Source: Termitidicoccus mucosus
Lineage (GTDB): Bacteria > Verrucomicrobiota > Verrucomicrobiia > Opitutales > Opitutaceae
DNA: 64,000 nucleotides
Direction: 5' to 3'
Assembly (NCBI RefSeq): GCF_038725785.1
Contig: NZ_CP109796.1
Coordinates: 62,001-126,000, forward strand
Position numbers and translations under genes: made by a program. The notes under the pieces were generated by a model. The model saw only the letters and a list, made by a program, of their open reading frames with translations. It ran no database searches and was not told where the DNA came from. How positions within the stretch are numbered: position 1 is the stretch's first letter; each line of letters begins with the position of its first letter. Shown piece by piece: positions 52,437-62,344 of this stretch.

Positions 52437-55400
52437 TCAGAACGTCCCCTTGATGCCGAAATAGACAAAAGCGCCGTATTTTTGGTATTCCCAAGTCCAG
52501 TTGGGATTGTGGAGGTAGGTGCGGAAGGGCTCGTTGGTCAGGTTCTTGGCCTCGACGTAGAAACTGTAGCGCCGGTAAAAGGTGTAGGACATGGCGGCGT
52601 CGAAGGTGCCGCGAGCATCGCGCCAGAGGTAGCCGAAGGCAGCGGGGTCGACCTTGCCCGGCTCGCGATCGTTGAAGAAGCGAAACATGGTGCCATCATA
52701 GAAACTGTCGGCCCAGTTGTAGGACACGCTGGCGTTCAGCCGGGAGCCCCTGTAGCTGAGACTGAGCTTGAGCTTGCGCGGCACCACCCGATAGGCGGGC
52801 ATGCTTTTGGGCATGGTTTCGAGCCCGGTGAGTGGCGCGGTGCTGTTGAAGCTGGAGTTGGTCTCGCCTTCCTGGTAGGTGTAGGCCGCGTAGAGCGAGA
52901 AGTTTTTCAGGCGTTCGTGGATGAAGCCGAGCCGTTGCGAGAAGGATGCCTCGATGCCCCAATTTTTCTGGCCGCCAATGTTCACGGGGCGCTCTAAGCT
53001 GGCGCCGACATAGTTGCGGAAGTCGTAGTCATACACGCCGTTTTCCGTGATGGTCTCGGTGACGTTAGCGGTGTAGTTTTGCACGTCCTTGTAATAATAG
53101 CCGATGGAGGCGGAGCCGCCACCCTTCATGTAATACTCGAGCGCCACGTCGTAGTTGGTGTGATAGATGGGCTTGAGCGAGGGGTTGTTCATATCGATGG
53201 CATAGGCTCCGCTCGAATCGACATTGACGGTGTAGCCGGGCATGAGGCGATCGAAGGGCTGACGGGAGATGGATTTGTTATAGCTGGCGCGGGCGATGAA
53301 GTTGGCGGTGAGGTTGTATTTGAGCTGCACGTTTGGAAACCAGTCGGCGTAGGACTTGTCCACGGCGGCGGTATTGGCGTAACGCAGGCGGGTGAGTTCG
53401 AGCGCCTGCGCCTGGGAGACCGAGTAATTGGTCACAAGGCTTTGGCCGCTCACTCCGGTGAGGGGGTTGATGGCGGTGTCGTTGTAAGCGGCGGTGATGT
53501 CGGCGTAGCCGTAGCCGCGGACGTAATCCATGAGCATTTCGGAGGCGCGCGCGGCGGTGGCGTCGTCGTTGGCGACGGGGCCGCGTCCGTATTGATCGGT
53601 GCGCTCGTAGCGCATGCCCAGGAGGGCGCTGAAGCGGCCGAGGCGGATGTTGAACATGCCGTAGGCGCCGGCGACGCGCTCGCGGGAGAACTTGTCGCCG
53701 CCGAGCTCGGTCTCGGTGCGCCAGACGACGTCTTCGGTGAATTTTTCCGGATGCTCGCGGAAATACTGGTCAATGTGCGGGAGGCTGAAGTAAGGCACGG
53801 GCGGATAGGGGCCGACGGTCGCGTCAAGGTCGGGGGATTTCACTTTTTCGAGCATGTCCTGAAGTTCGGCGGTGGTGCCGTTAAAGAACCAGTGGGACTG
53901 ACCGTTTTTGTCGGTGTGACGCTCTTGCTCGCGGTAGAGGCCGCCAGCCTGAACATACATGGGGATGCGGGTGAAGAAGCTGCGCCTGGCGTCCAGCTTC
54001 AGGGTGGAAAACTTGTCCTTGGTGGAGAGCCAGCGCCCGTTGCTCACCTGGAACGGGCCGTAGTCGCCGCGCGCCATTTGCACAGTGGGGTAGGTGCGAT
54101 TGGTGCTTACGCCGGGGATGACAACGGTGCCGGCACCGCCTTCGCCGGGGACGTCGCGCCCGGTGCCGGGCACGGTGACGAGGGCGCTCTGGCTGTTGAC
54201 GCGACTCACGTAATTGGCGAGGTCATACATATCCGGCCCGTGGAGCTGCGTGATGAGCGGGTAGGCGGCGCCGGGTGCGTGGTCGATGCGGTAATCAATG
54301 CCGCGCAGGTAGGCGGTGGCGGAGTTGATGGCCATGCCGTCCTGCGTGGTGTAATGGTTGGTAGAGAGCGAGACGCCAGCGTCGAGGTTGATTTTCCAGC
54401 CAGCGCGCTTGTATTCCATGCCGCCAGCGAACGTGGAGCCGCGTCCGATTTTGTTGAGGACTTCGAGGCCTGTAGTGACGGCGGCACCCTTGCTGTTGGC
54501 AGCGTCTTGGACAGTGTTGGCACGGATGTCGGCACCGGCGGTATAGACAGTGGTGACGTAGGGTGACCAGACGGGGATTTGGTAGCCCTGGGAGTTGGTG
54601 ATCCAATGGTCGGGGGCGATGCCGGTGGTGCTTCCCCCCTCGCTGGCGGCCTCTGAAGGGCGCTCGCCGCCGGGCAAGGCGAGGGTCTGCCGTCCGGTCC
54701 GGATGAGGCTGGTGTTGACTTGGCTGTTCAGGTAGAGCTTGACGGACGGCGTGAGCTTGTAATCGAGGTTGAGCGAGAAGGAGGTGCGGCGGGTGAAGCC
54801 CGAGTCGTAGCCGTAATTAAAGTCGCGGCTGTAGATGCCCGTCTCTGCGCCGGAAGCGAGGACATCGTCAAGGTAGCCGCCGTAGTTGCTGCGCTCATAG
54901 AGCGAATAACGGCGGTGGCGCATGCCCGATGAGACGTTGTAAAAATCGTTGTAATTGGCGGTAAACACGACACCGAGGCGGTTGTTCAGGAAAGAGTTCG
55001 CATAGTAGAGATTCCCCACCGGGCGGGTGCTGAGCTCGTCGCCAGTCGAGCCGGCGCGGCGCCCGAGGCGGAGGTTTTCGGTGTTAACGACCCCGCCAGC
55101 CTGAAAACTGATGCGACGTTGTTTGAGGTTGAAGGCGCTTTTGCTGACGAGGTTGATCGAGCCGCCGCCGGAATCGGCGGACATGGCGGCGGTCGGCGTC
55201 TTATAGACCTCAATGGTCTCATAGTTTTGGATGGAAATTTGGTCGAGATTGAAGGCGCGCGAGTTGCCGTCCGTGCCGCCGGCATTGGCCATGCGCAGGC
55301 CGTCGGAGGTAACGCTGGCCATTTGCGAGTCCATGCCGCGAATCATGATGTCGCGCGGGTCGTTGCCACTATCCATGATGTCGATGCCGGGAATGTTGCG

Positions 55401-55958
55401 GAGGAAGTCGCCGAGGTTGGCGCCGGCTACGTTGGGAAACTCGTCCGAGGAGATCATGTTCACGAGCACATCGGAGGCTTTTTGCTGGGCGATGGAGGCC
55501 ATGCGACCCTCGCGCTCGCCGGAGACAACGAAGGCCTCCAGCTTGATGATTTCACCAGCGGCGGCGGCGCGCGGGCCGTAGTCGGCGCTGGTGAGCGCGA
55601 TGTCGCGGGTGACGGTCTCACCCGCGGTGACGGTAACGGCGGCGGTCTGGCTATCGAGCCCGCCATAGTTGACCACGATCGCGCGTTCACCGACGGGCAG
55701 GACGAGGATGAACGAGCCATCGGTGTCAGTGAAGGCACGCTGACGGGAATCGCGGTCAACGACCTCGGCGCCCGCAAGGTATTTGAGCGTGGCGGCGTTG
55801 GAGACTCGGCCGGTGACGGTGCCGGTGGCGGCGTTTTGCGCGACCGCGGGCAGGGCGCAAAGCAGGACGGCCAGGACGGCCGCGAGCGGCCTGCTCCACG
55901 CAATGCAACGGATGCATTGACGACGATCCAGGGCGGGGAGGAATTTATGTGTGGTCAT
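52437..55958 (-). CDS. TonB-dependent outer-membrane receptor
   Basis: The 1173-residue protein starts at MTTHKFLPALDRRQ (ATG 55956-55958), followed by a signal peptide ending near PAVAQ. Next is a carboxypeptidase-regulatory-like domain (TGTVTGRVSNAATLKYLAGA), then the plug (KLEAFVVSGEREGR, NLGDFLRNIPGIDI, DPRDIMIRGMDSQMASVT) and a 22-strand barrel ending in the aromatic FVYFGIKGTF. It imports oligosaccharides using TonB energy. There is no SusD-like partner, as usual outside Bacteroidota. It is directly upstream of the giant pectin-degrading protein on the same strand. A copy of the shared 15-bp motif lies 150-164 bp upstream. Confidence 0.92.
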   Translation of the reverse strand: MTTHKFLPALDRRQCIRCIAWSRPLAAVLAVLLCALPAVAQNAATGTVTGRVSNAATLKYLAGAEVVDRDSRQRAFTDTDGSFILVLPVGERAIVVNYGGLDSQTAAVTVTAGETVTRDIALTSADYGPRAAAAGEIIKLEAFVVSGEREGRMASIAQQKASDVLVNMISSDEFPNVAGANLGDFLRNIPGIDIMDSGNDPRDIMIRGMDSQMASVTSDGLRMANAGGTDGNSRAFNLDQISIQNYETIEVYKTPTAAMSADSGGGSINLVSKSAFNLKQRRISFQAGGVVNTENLRLGRRAGSTGDELSTRPVGNLYYANSFLNNRLGVVFTANYNDFYNVSSGMRHRRYSLYERSNYGGYLDDVLASGAETGIYSRDFNYGYDSGFTRRTSFSLNLDYKLTPSVKLYLNSQVNTSLIRTGRQTLALPGGERPSEAASEGGSTTGIAPDHWITNSQGYQIPVWSPYVTTVYTAGADIRANTVQDAANSKGAAVTTGLEVLNKIGRGSTFAGGMEYKRAGWKINLDAGVSLSTNHYTTQDGMAINSATAYLRGIDYRIDHAPGAAYPLITQLHGPDMYDLANYVSRVNSQSALVTVPGTGRDVPGEGGAGTVVIPGVSTNRTYPTVQMARGDYGPFQVSNGRWLSTKDKFSTLKLDARRSFFTRIPMYVQAGGLYREQERHTDKNGQSHWFFNGTTAELQDMLEKVKSPDLDATVGPYPPVPYFSLPHIDQYFREHPEKFTEDVVWRTETELGGDKFSRERVAGAYGMFNIRLGRFSALLGMRYERTDQYGRGPVANDDATAARASEMLMDYVRGYGYADITAAYNDTAINPLTGVSGQSLVTNYSVSQAQALELTRLRYANTAAVDKSYADWFPNVQLKYNLTANFIARASYNKSISRQPFDRLMPGYTVNVDSSGAYAIDMNNPSLKPIYHTNYDVALEYYMKGGGSASIGYYYKDVQNYTANVTETITENGVYDYDFRNYVGASLERPVNIGGQKNWGIEASFSQRLGFIHERLKNFSLYAAYTYQEGETNSSFNSTAPLTGLETMPKSMPAYRVVPRKLKLSLSYRGSRLNASVSYNWADSFYDGTMFRFFNDREPGKVDPAAFGYLWRDARGTFDAAMSYTFYRRYSFYVEAKNLTNEPFRTYLHNPNWTWEYQKYGAFVYFGIKGTF

Positions 55959-56107
55959 TTGTATATTGAATGCCGGGGCATGCGACGGTGGACGGGGTGG
56001 TGACTGGCAGGGGAATGGGACGGGGATGGGGATGCGAAAAAATGCAGTGATGTTGATTGCGATTTTGACCGTAGAGAAAAACATGCCATTGCGACAATCC
56101 GGTCAAT

Positions 56108-56122
56108 GCGCGCATTGTTGAC
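56108..56122 (-). promoter_or_regulatory. Pectin-locus motif site 2 (upstream of TonB receptor)
   Basis: It reads GTCAACAATGCGCGC on the minus strand toward the receptor gene. Here the motif extends into a perfect 14-bp palindrome CAATGCGCGCATTG (56104-56117), a strong LacI-type operator form. AT-rich hexamers such as TACAGT lie just upstream of it on the same strand. Confidence 0.7.
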
Positions 56123-56247
56123 TGTATTGGAGAATAGCAGGTTGTGAAAAATGCCAATTTTGATCTCGGAAGCGCGGAAGGACGAAGCGCAGGCAATCTT
56201 AATGGAATTTTCGTCCGTCCGTCATCGGCCATGTCGCGCTTTCGCGA

Positions 56248-59220
56248 TCAATGACAACAATCCCGTCCGTCCCAGGTGAACTCGCCGCCTTTCTCCAGAA
56301 CGACATCACGCTCTGTATTTCCATATCGGATACGAAGCGGATTGCCCAGCAGCGAGCGGACCGTTGCGCCGGTGAGTTTCCCGCCGCGCCATTCGATGCC
56401 GATTTCGAAGCCGCCGCGCGCGCGCAGGCCGCGCACGGCGCCGTCGGGCCACGCCGAGGGCAGCGCGGGCAGCAAGTCGAGAACAAAGCCCGCGTCGCCG
56501 CCGGGCGCGCGCCGGTGCGATTGGAGCAGCATCTCCGCGATGGCCGACGTGCCGCCGAAATTGCCGTCGATTTGAAAAGGCGGATGCGCGTCGAAAAGAT
56601 TGGGAAAGGCTCCGCCGCCTTGCGAGCCGCCCTTTGGCGGAGTGAGCAAATGCACCAGCATGCGATGCGCCCGCTCGCCGTCCAGTGCGCGCGCCCAAAG
56701 ATTGGCCTTCCACGCCATCGACCAGCCGGTGCTGACCTCGCCCCGTCCGAGCAACGATTTCCTGGCGGCATCAAAAAGCCCCGCATCGCCGTCGGGCGTG
56801 ATTTGCGCGCCCGGGAACAGCCCGTAGAGATGCGACACGTGCCGGTGCCCGTCGTTTTCCCGGTCGATGTCCGCGAGCCATTCCTGGAGCTGGCCGTATT
56901 TGCCGATCTGATACGGTGCGAGGCGGTCGCGCGCGGCGGCGGCCTGGGCGCGCAGGCCGGCGTCAACGCCGAGCTCCCCGCCAGCCTGTATCAGTTGATT
57001 AAATACGTCGCGCACGATGGCCAGGTCCATCGTCGGCCCGGCGACCATGCCGCCATGCTCCGGCGAATGCGAGGGGCAGGTGACGAGCCATTTGTGCACC
57101 GGCTCCTCGGCCAGCGTATCGAGGAAAAATTCCGCCGCGCCTTTGAGGATGGGATAAACCTCCTGAAGAAATTCCCGGTCGCCGCTGAAGAGCCAGTGCT
57201 CCCACAGGTGTGTGCCCAGCCACGCCCCGCCGGTCGGCCAGAGCCCCGTCGCCGCCGAATCCACGGGGGCCGTGGCGCGCCAAAGGTCGGTGTTGTGGTG
57301 GCAGACCCAGCCGCGCGCGCCATACATGACCGACGCCGTGCGCGCGCCGGTCACGGAAATGTCGCGAATCAACTGAAACAAGGGGTCCGCGCACTCGGCG
57401 AGATTGGTCGTCTCCGCGGGCCAATAGTTCATCTCGGTGTTGATGTTGACGGTGTATTTGCCGCCCCACGCCGCGCTGAGCGCGTTATTCCACAGCCCCT
57501 GAAGGTTCGCGGGCTGCGTGCCGGGCCGCGAGCTGCAAATCAGCAGGTAGCGGCCAAACTGGAAATAGAGCGCGGCGAGCTGCGGGTCGTTGGCGCCGGC
57601 AAAATTGCGGATGCGTTCGTTGGTCGGCCGCGCGGCGGCGGGGTTTGTGCCCAAATCCAGCGACACGCGCCGGAAAAGCGCTTGGTGATCGCGCAACTGC
57701 CGCGCGCGCAGCGCGGCATAGGGCTGGGCCGCGGCGGCCTGCATGTCGCGGGCCGCACGGGCCGCGGCATCGGCGCCGGTGTCCTGGTAATTGACAAAGT
57801 TGGTGCCGCAGGAAACGAGCAGCGTGACGGCATCGGCCTTCGCCACGGTGAGCGATGTCGCATCCGTGGACGCCGTGCCGCCTTCATGGCGCGCCTGCAC
57901 CAGCGATACGAACCGTATCGCGCCCGGCCTGCCGTTGAACTCGCCGCCCTGGCCGGAAAGGACGACCGTGTTGTTTCGCGTCGCGATACTGGCATCCTTG
58001 AAGGGCGTGCTCCACGTGGTTTTGAAGCCGATGCTTCCCGGCTTGTCCGCCGTGATGCGAATGACGACGACCTGGTCCGGCGCGGACGAAAACACCTCGC
58101 GTGTATAGGTGACGCCCCCGCGCGTGAAGGTCGTGGTGACCGTCGCCGTGTCGAGATCGAGCGAGCGGCAGTAATCCGAGACTGGCGTGCCGTCATCCGG
58201 GAAATCCAGCACGACACTGCCGAGCGTTTGATACGAAACCATGCGCGAGGGGATGCCGAGGGCCGATTTGGTGACGAGTTCCTCGGCTTCCGCCTGCTTG
58301 CCGGCGAAAATCAGCTCGCACGCTTTCTTGATGGCTTCCAAGCCGGCGGGATTTGCGGGATCGTAGGGCGCGCCGGCCCAAATGGTATCTTCGTTGAGCT
58401 GGATGCACTCGCGCTCCACGCCGCCGTAAGCCATGCCGCCGAGCCGCCCGTTGCCGAACGGCAGCGCTTCGAGCCACTCCCGGGCGGGGCGTTGGTACCA
58501 GAGTGTGTTTGCCCCGGCTGGGGCTTGAGCGACGGGGCGAATCTCAAGCGGCGTGCCGAGGGCGACCTGGCCCGAAATCGGGGCTATTTTCCGGCCTGGA
58601 TTTTGCGGCAACGTCCAAGCTCCGACTTGCCCCGGAAGCGCGCCGCTTCCCGCATGGAGCGCCGCCGCCTCCGCGGCATTCAGCGCATTTTTATACACCG
58701 CGAAGGATGCGATTTCACCGGAAAACCGATTGCCTCCCGCCAGATCGGAACCGAGCCGCAACGGCGTCCCCGCGGAAAAACCGTCCACTTTTTTGCGGGG
58801 ATCGGCGGCAAACTCCGAGACCATTTTTCCATTTATATAGAGTGCGGCGATTTTGTCACGAGAGCTGAACGTGGCGACGACATGCGTGAGTTTGTCGCAT
58901 GAGAGTTTCGATTCATAAACACAGGGTGCAGGGGTGGTCGTCTCCCACCGAAGCGTGCCTCCCGCGCCGGTTTTCAGTCGCACGCCGCGCATTTCCGCCG
59001 GGCTGAAACGGTCGACAATCACCGCGCCTTCAGGGCAATCCGCATCGGGGCGCAGCCAAAGCTCGAGGCTCAGCGTGCTTGCGATGCCGAGATCGGCCGT
59101 ACCCACTTCATAGAGACGCGAAGCGGGGCCGAACTGAAATCCCGCGGCATGCAGCGGCAGTGCGTGCAGGAAGAAAATCAACGCGGTGACGATGAGGGTT
59201 TTTGCAACGTGTGTCTTCAT
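56248..59220 (-). CDS. GH95 alpha-L-fucosidase/galactosidase with LamG domain, secreted
   Basis: The 990-residue protein starts at [17 protein letters not shown] (ATG 59220) with a signal peptide ending LPLHA. Residues about 30-200 are a LamG-like jellyroll. From about 238 comes the GH95 enzyme: [20 protein letters not shown] (the N-terminal signature), [32 protein letters not shown] and [17 protein letters not shown] in the barrel. GH95 enzymes remove alpha-1,2-L-fucose or L-galactose from side chains of xyloglucan or rhamnogalacturonan. It is divergent from the GH28 gene at 59493 and shares an intergenic region with two copies of the 15-bp motif. Confidence 0.9.
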   Translation of the reverse strand: MKTHVAKTLIVTALIFFLHALPLHAAGFQFGPASRLYEVGTADLGIASTLSLELWLRPDADCPEGAVIVDRFSPAEMRGVRLKTGAGGTLRWETTTPAPCVYESKLSCDKLTHVVATFSSRDKIAALYINGKMVSEFAADPRKKVDGFSAGTPLRLGSDLAGGNRFSGEIASFAVYKNALNAAEAAALHAGSGALPGQVGAWTLPQNPGRKIAPISGQVALGTPLEIRPVAQAPAGANTLWYQRPAREWLEALPFGNGRLGGMAYGGVERECIQLNEDTIWAGAPYDPANPAGLEAIKKACELIFAGKQAEAEELVTKSALGIPSRMVSYQTLGSVVLDFPDDGTPVSDYCRSLDLDTATVTTTFTRGGVTYTREVFSSAPDQVVVIRITADKPGSIGFKTTWSTPFKDASIATRNNTVVLSGQGGEFNGRPGAIRFVSLVQARHEGGTASTDATSLTVAKADAVTLLVSCGTNFVNYQDTGADAAARAARDMQAAAAQPYAALRARQLRDHQALFRRVSLDLGTNPAAARPTNERIRNFAGANDPQLAALYFQFGRYLLICSSRPGTQPANLQGLWNNALSAAWGGKYTVNINTEMNYWPAETTNLAECADPLFQLIRDISVTGARTASVMYGARGWVCHHNTDLWRATAPVDSAATGLWPTGGAWLGTHLWEHWLFSGDREFLQEVYPILKGAAEFFLDTLAEEPVHKWLVTCPSHSPEHGGMVAGPTMDLAIVRDVFNQLIQAGGELGVDAGLRAQAAAARDRLAPYQIGKYGQLQEWLADIDRENDGHRHVSHLYGLFPGAQITPDGDAGLFDAARKSLLGRGEVSTGWSMAWKANLWARALDGERAHRMLVHLLTPPKGGSQGGGAFPNLFDAHPPFQIDGNFGGTSAIAEMLLQSHRRAPGGDAGFVLDLLPALPSAWPDGAVRGLRARGGFEIGIEWRGGKLTGATVRSLLGNPLRIRYGNTERDVVLEKGGEFTWDGRDCCH

Positions 59221-59377
59221 GGGGAACTTTCAAACTGGTGTGATGCCACATGGCGGGAGGCGCGCATGGTTTGCATGTGCCGCCGTCCGCGCGCTTGAAA
59301 AGCAAAGCGGACGGGCGCGAACGGTTTCGAGACGGACAGAAATGGGCAACCCATGCGCAGAGGTAAACACCAGTGTT

Positions 59378-59392
59378 GCGCGCATCGTTGAC
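59378..59392 (-). promoter_or_regulatory. Pectin-locus motif site 3 (upstream of GH95)
   Basis: It reads GTCAACGATGCGCGC on the minus strand toward GH95, 158 bp before its start. Together with site 4 it sits in the divergent GH95-GH28 region, with the two in opposite orientation, one for each gene. Confidence 0.65.
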
Positions 59393-59426
59393 TCGGCCAA
59401 ACGCGCCCTGCGGATGGCCGCCGCTT

Positions 59427-59441
59427 GTCAACAATGCGCGC
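59427..59441 (+). promoter_or_regulatory. Pectin-locus motif site 4 (upstream of GH28 paralogue 2)
   Basis: It reads GTCAACAATGCGCGC on the plus strand toward the GH28 gene and ends 52 bp before its ATG at 59493. Confidence 0.65.
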
Positions 59442-59492
59442 CACGCCTGTGTTGAGCCGGTGTCTCCACCCTGTTTCAGTTTCGAAATCCTC

Positions 59493-60809
59493 ATGCTGTC
59501 ATCGACCTCCCGTTCGTTTTTTCTGTTCTGCGCCCTGATCGGCTCGATCTGTTGCGCATTTGGGCCGCCAGCCTGCGCACAGGCCGCAGTGTCCCTCCCC
59601 GCGCCGCTCCTCCCGGAGATTCCTGCGCGCGTGTTTTTAGTGGCCGATTACGGTGCGAAGGGCGATGGTGCGGCGCATGACACGGTCGCGATACAAAAAG
59701 CCATCGACGACGCCGTGCAAAAAGGAGGCGGGCGCATCGTATTTGCTGAAGGCGTTTATCTCTCAGGTCCGCTGCGAATCGGCAGCCGCATCGAACTTCA
59801 TTTTGCGAAAGGAGCCACGCTGCGCCTCATCGGGAGGGTGCCGGATTTTCCGGAGGAAAGGGGGCGTTATCTCAGCTTTTTCAGCGCCGACAAAGCCGCA
59901 GATATCAAGATCTCCGGCGGGGGCGTCATCGATGGACAAGGTGCTCCCTGGTGGAAGGACTACCGGGCGAAAAATTTAACCGCGCGGCGTCCGCAGATAT
60001 TTTATTTTACGGATTGCGAGCGCGTGTTGTTCGAAGGCATCACGGTGCTCAATCCGCCAAATACTCACATGGCCCTGCGGCTTTGCAAGGATGTCACCAT
60101 CCGCGGCATCACGCTGGAGGCTCCGGACGATTCGCCCAACACCGACGGTATAAACATCTCTGGTAAAAACTACCTTGTAGCCGGCTGCAAAATCAGCACC
60201 GGCGATGACAACGTCGTCATTCTCACGCCTTCGTCCAAAGGCTGGCGCATGCCTGTCTGCGAGAATTTTGTCATTCGCGATTGCGCGTTTGGATTCGGGC
60301 ATGGCATGTCCATCGGGAGCTTCACCGGCGGCGGTGTGCGCAATGTGCTGGTTGAAAACTGTTCCTTCGATGGCACCACCGCCATCGTGCGCATGAAGGC
60401 TGCGCGTGGACGCGGCGGCATGGTCGAGCAAATCACCTATCGCAACATCACCGGACGCGGCGCGAAATATCCGGTTTTTATTTCCAGCTATTATCCGAAG
60501 GAGCCGAAGCACCCGGCGCTGGACACGGATGCCGGCGAATCCGCCGCCACGCCGCGGTGGAAAAGCATTCTCCTCGAAAACATCACCGTCACCGGCGCCC
60601 GCAACTCTGTCATTCTTTGGGGTGTTCCCGCGCAAACCATGTCGGACATCACCTTGCGCAATGTCCGCATCGAATCAGAAGAGGGGGCGAAAGTATATAA
60701 TGCGAAAAAAGTCGTCTTTGAGCAGGTCGAGATAAACTCCGCCAGGAAACCCGTGCTGGCTTTGTTTCGCGCCGAAGTGAGCGGCATGACGGGCGTTGAA
60801 GTCGAATAA
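59493..60809 (+). CDS. GH28 polygalacturonase-type enzyme, secreted (paralogue 2)
   Basis: The 438-residue protein starts at MLSSTSRSFFLFCALIG (ATG 59493). An upstream start at 59373 would place the operator inside the gene and is not used. A signal peptide ends near ACAQA. GH28 residues are NTDG (216-219), GDDN (237-240), GHG (269-271) and RMKAARGRGG. Compared with the two others the GDDC motif is GDDN, and its insertions are shorter, so it belongs to another GH28 subgroup and may have a different specificity (for instance rhamnogalacturonan or xylogalacturonan). It is divergent from GH95 and followed at once by a MITE-like element. Confidence 0.9.
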   Translation: MLSSTSRSFFLFCALIGSICCAFGPPACAQAAVSLPAPLLPEIPARVFLVADYGAKGDGAAHDTVAIQKAIDDAVQKGGGRIVFAEGVYLSGPLRIGSRIELHFAKGATLRLIGRVPDFPEERGRYLSFFSADKAADIKISGGGVIDGQGAPWWKDYRAKNLTARRPQIFYFTDCERVLFEGITVLNPPNTHMALRLCKDVTIRGITLEAPDDSPNTDGINISGKNYLVAGCKISTGDDNVVILTPSSKGWRMPVCENFVIRDCAFGFGHGMSIGSFTGGGVRNVLVENCSFDGTTAIVRMKAARGRGGMVEQITYRNITGRGAKYPVFISSYYPKEPKHPALDTDAGESAATPRWKSILLENITVTGARNSVILWGVPAQTMSDITLRNVRIESEEGAKVYNAKKVVFEQVEINSARKPVLALFRAEVSGMTGVEVE

Positions 60810-60943
60810 TACCATTTCCGAACCCTTTATAGACTTATCTCGGTAGGGCGAGGCGTCCCGCCGAGCCGCGAATTTGAGGCAGGCATCGGCCCGGCGGGGA
60901 CGCCTCGCCCTGCCTCAAATATAAATCTCGTCCGGAATTGGTG
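60810..60943. mobile_element. MITE-like element, second copy of TACCATTTCCG ends
   Basis: The 134-bp segment starts with TACCATTTCCGAA directly after the GH28 stop and ends TCCGGAATTGGTG, as at 27843-27945. Inside, AGGGCGAGGCGTCCCGCCG (60845-60863) faces its near complement (60892-60911). The interiors of the two copies differ. No target-site duplication could be established. Confidence 0.55.
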
Positions 60944-61055
60944 GAAGGAGGGCTGCCGCCATATTCGATGTTTGGGAAAGTCTTTTAATACACCCTTGCA
61001 ATTTTTCCATTCAACATGGCGAAGAATAAGGAAAAGAATAAAAAGATACGCGGCG

Positions 61056-62129
61056 CTAAATGGGTTTGCGCATCGCGGGCGGCGGGGTGGGGCGGGCGGC
61101 CTTGCCGAGCGTGTCGCCGTCCACCCATTTGCCGCTGAGCAAAACCTCGTGCGGATAATCGGGCACGCCTTTTTCCCCCTGATGCATCAGGCCGGCCAGA
61201 ATCTCAACCGCCAGCCCTCCGAGTCGCATCGGATCGCAATGGATGCCGGCCCATCGCTGGTCGAGGTGGTCATTCACGAGCACCGCCATTTTTATGTCGG
61301 ATGGGACCCGCAGGCCCATGTCCCGAAGCCATCTTAGCGCGGGCGGGGCTTGTGTGGCCAGCAGCGCGTCGGGGCGCCAGCGTTTGAACCACGTGGCAAA
61401 GGCGTCCTGCTGGTTGCCGTGCGAGCCAAATTCGAGGGGCGGGATGCGGTCGGACTTCCTCAGGGTCAGTTGCTCCCGCAAATAGCCGCCGAGCCAGCGG
61501 TTCGTGACACCGCGGCTGTCGTCCTGTTCGGTGGCGACAAGACCGATGCGCCGGAATCCCCGAACCATGAGTTCCCGCATCGCCAGCCCCGCGCCCGCGT
61601 AATGATCTTCCGACACGTAATGCAGCCGTGGCGACCGCAGCGTGCGGCCAAGCGCGACACAGGAAAAACGCTCCCACAGCAAATCGATCGACTCCTGACC
61701 CGGCGGTAGGCGGCCGATGATGAGACCATGAATGTTTCGCACCGTGAGAATATTGCAAAACCGCTCCGGAGTCATGCCCGGCTCGGCAAGCCAGAAATGC
61801 TCCAGTTTGTAACCCAGTTCCTTCGCGCGCGCGGCCGCGCCGGGAAAATAGTCCGGACGGTCGTGATGCGGCGGGCGCCAGCCGTAGCGGGTCGGATAAT
61901 TGGTCACGTAGGCAATGGTCACCTCCTGGGAGACGCGTCCGCTCCGCCGCGACTTCATCAACGCCGCCACGAGCGGATTTATCCGGTAGCCCATTTCGTC
62001 CGCCAGCCGCCGCACCCGGGCGCGCACCTCGGCGGAGATGCGCGGATGATCGCGCAGCGCGAGCGAAACGGTGGAACGGTGCACGCCGGCCTTTTCGGCG
62101 ATATTCTGGAGGGTGACGTCAGTCTTCAC
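61056..62129 (-). CDS. LacI-family transcriptional regulator
   Basis: The 357-residue protein has an N-terminal HTH (VTLQNIAEKAGVHRSTVSLA, then LRDHPRISAEVRARVRRLAD) and hinge helix MGYRINPLVAALMKSRRS. A periplasmic-binding-like sensor domain follows (VTIAYVTNYPT, GLIIGRLPPGQE, YAGAGLAMRELMVRGFRRIG). The ligand is likely a pectin-derived sugar. The gene is divergent from GH28 paralogue 3, with motif site 5 between them. It is the only sugar-type regulator in the pectin locus and therefore the best candidate to bind the five shared motifs. That assignment is inference. Confidence 0.9.
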   Translation of the reverse strand: MKTDVTLQNIAEKAGVHRSTVSLALRDHPRISAEVRARVRRLADEMGYRINPLVAALMKSRRSGRVSQEVTIAYVTNYPTRYGWRPPHHDRPDYFPGAAARAKELGYKLEHFWLAEPGMTPERFCNILTVRNIHGLIIGRLPPGQESIDLLWERFSCVALGRTLRSPRLHYVSEDHYAGAGLAMRELMVRGFRRIGLVATEQDDSRGVTNRWLGGYLREQLTLRKSDRIPPLEFGSHGNQQDAFATWFKRWRPDALLATQAPPALRWLRDMGLRVPSDIKMAVLVNDHLDQRWAGIHCDPMRLGGLAVEILAGLMHQGEKGVPDYPHEVLLSGKWVDGDTLGKAARPTPPPAMRKPI

Positions 62130-62216
62130 GTTTCCGTGATTCGCCGCTCGCGCCGGTCAAGTCAACCCGCGAAATCCTTGCCAATGGCCGGCCCGTCTGA
62201 CGGTTCGGATAAAATA

Positions 62217-62231
62217 GTCAACGATGCGCGC
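62217..62231 (+). promoter_or_regulatory. Pectin-locus motif site 5 (between LacI regulator and GH28 paralogue 3)
   Basis: It reads GTCAACGATGCGCGC on the plus strand toward GH28, 114 bp before its ATG, and 88 bp upstream of the regulator start on the other strand. An AT-rich GGATAAAATA, possibly a -10 box, lies directly upstream. Confidence 0.7.
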
Positions 62232-62344
62232 ACGGCCGGCATTGCCTCCGGCGCGGACCGCCGGTTCAGTTGCCCGGTTCGCGGCTTGTTGCCGCGAGAA
62301 GTCCTTGGGCCGTCCTATTTTTCTTCCCCTTGCAATCTTTGCTT

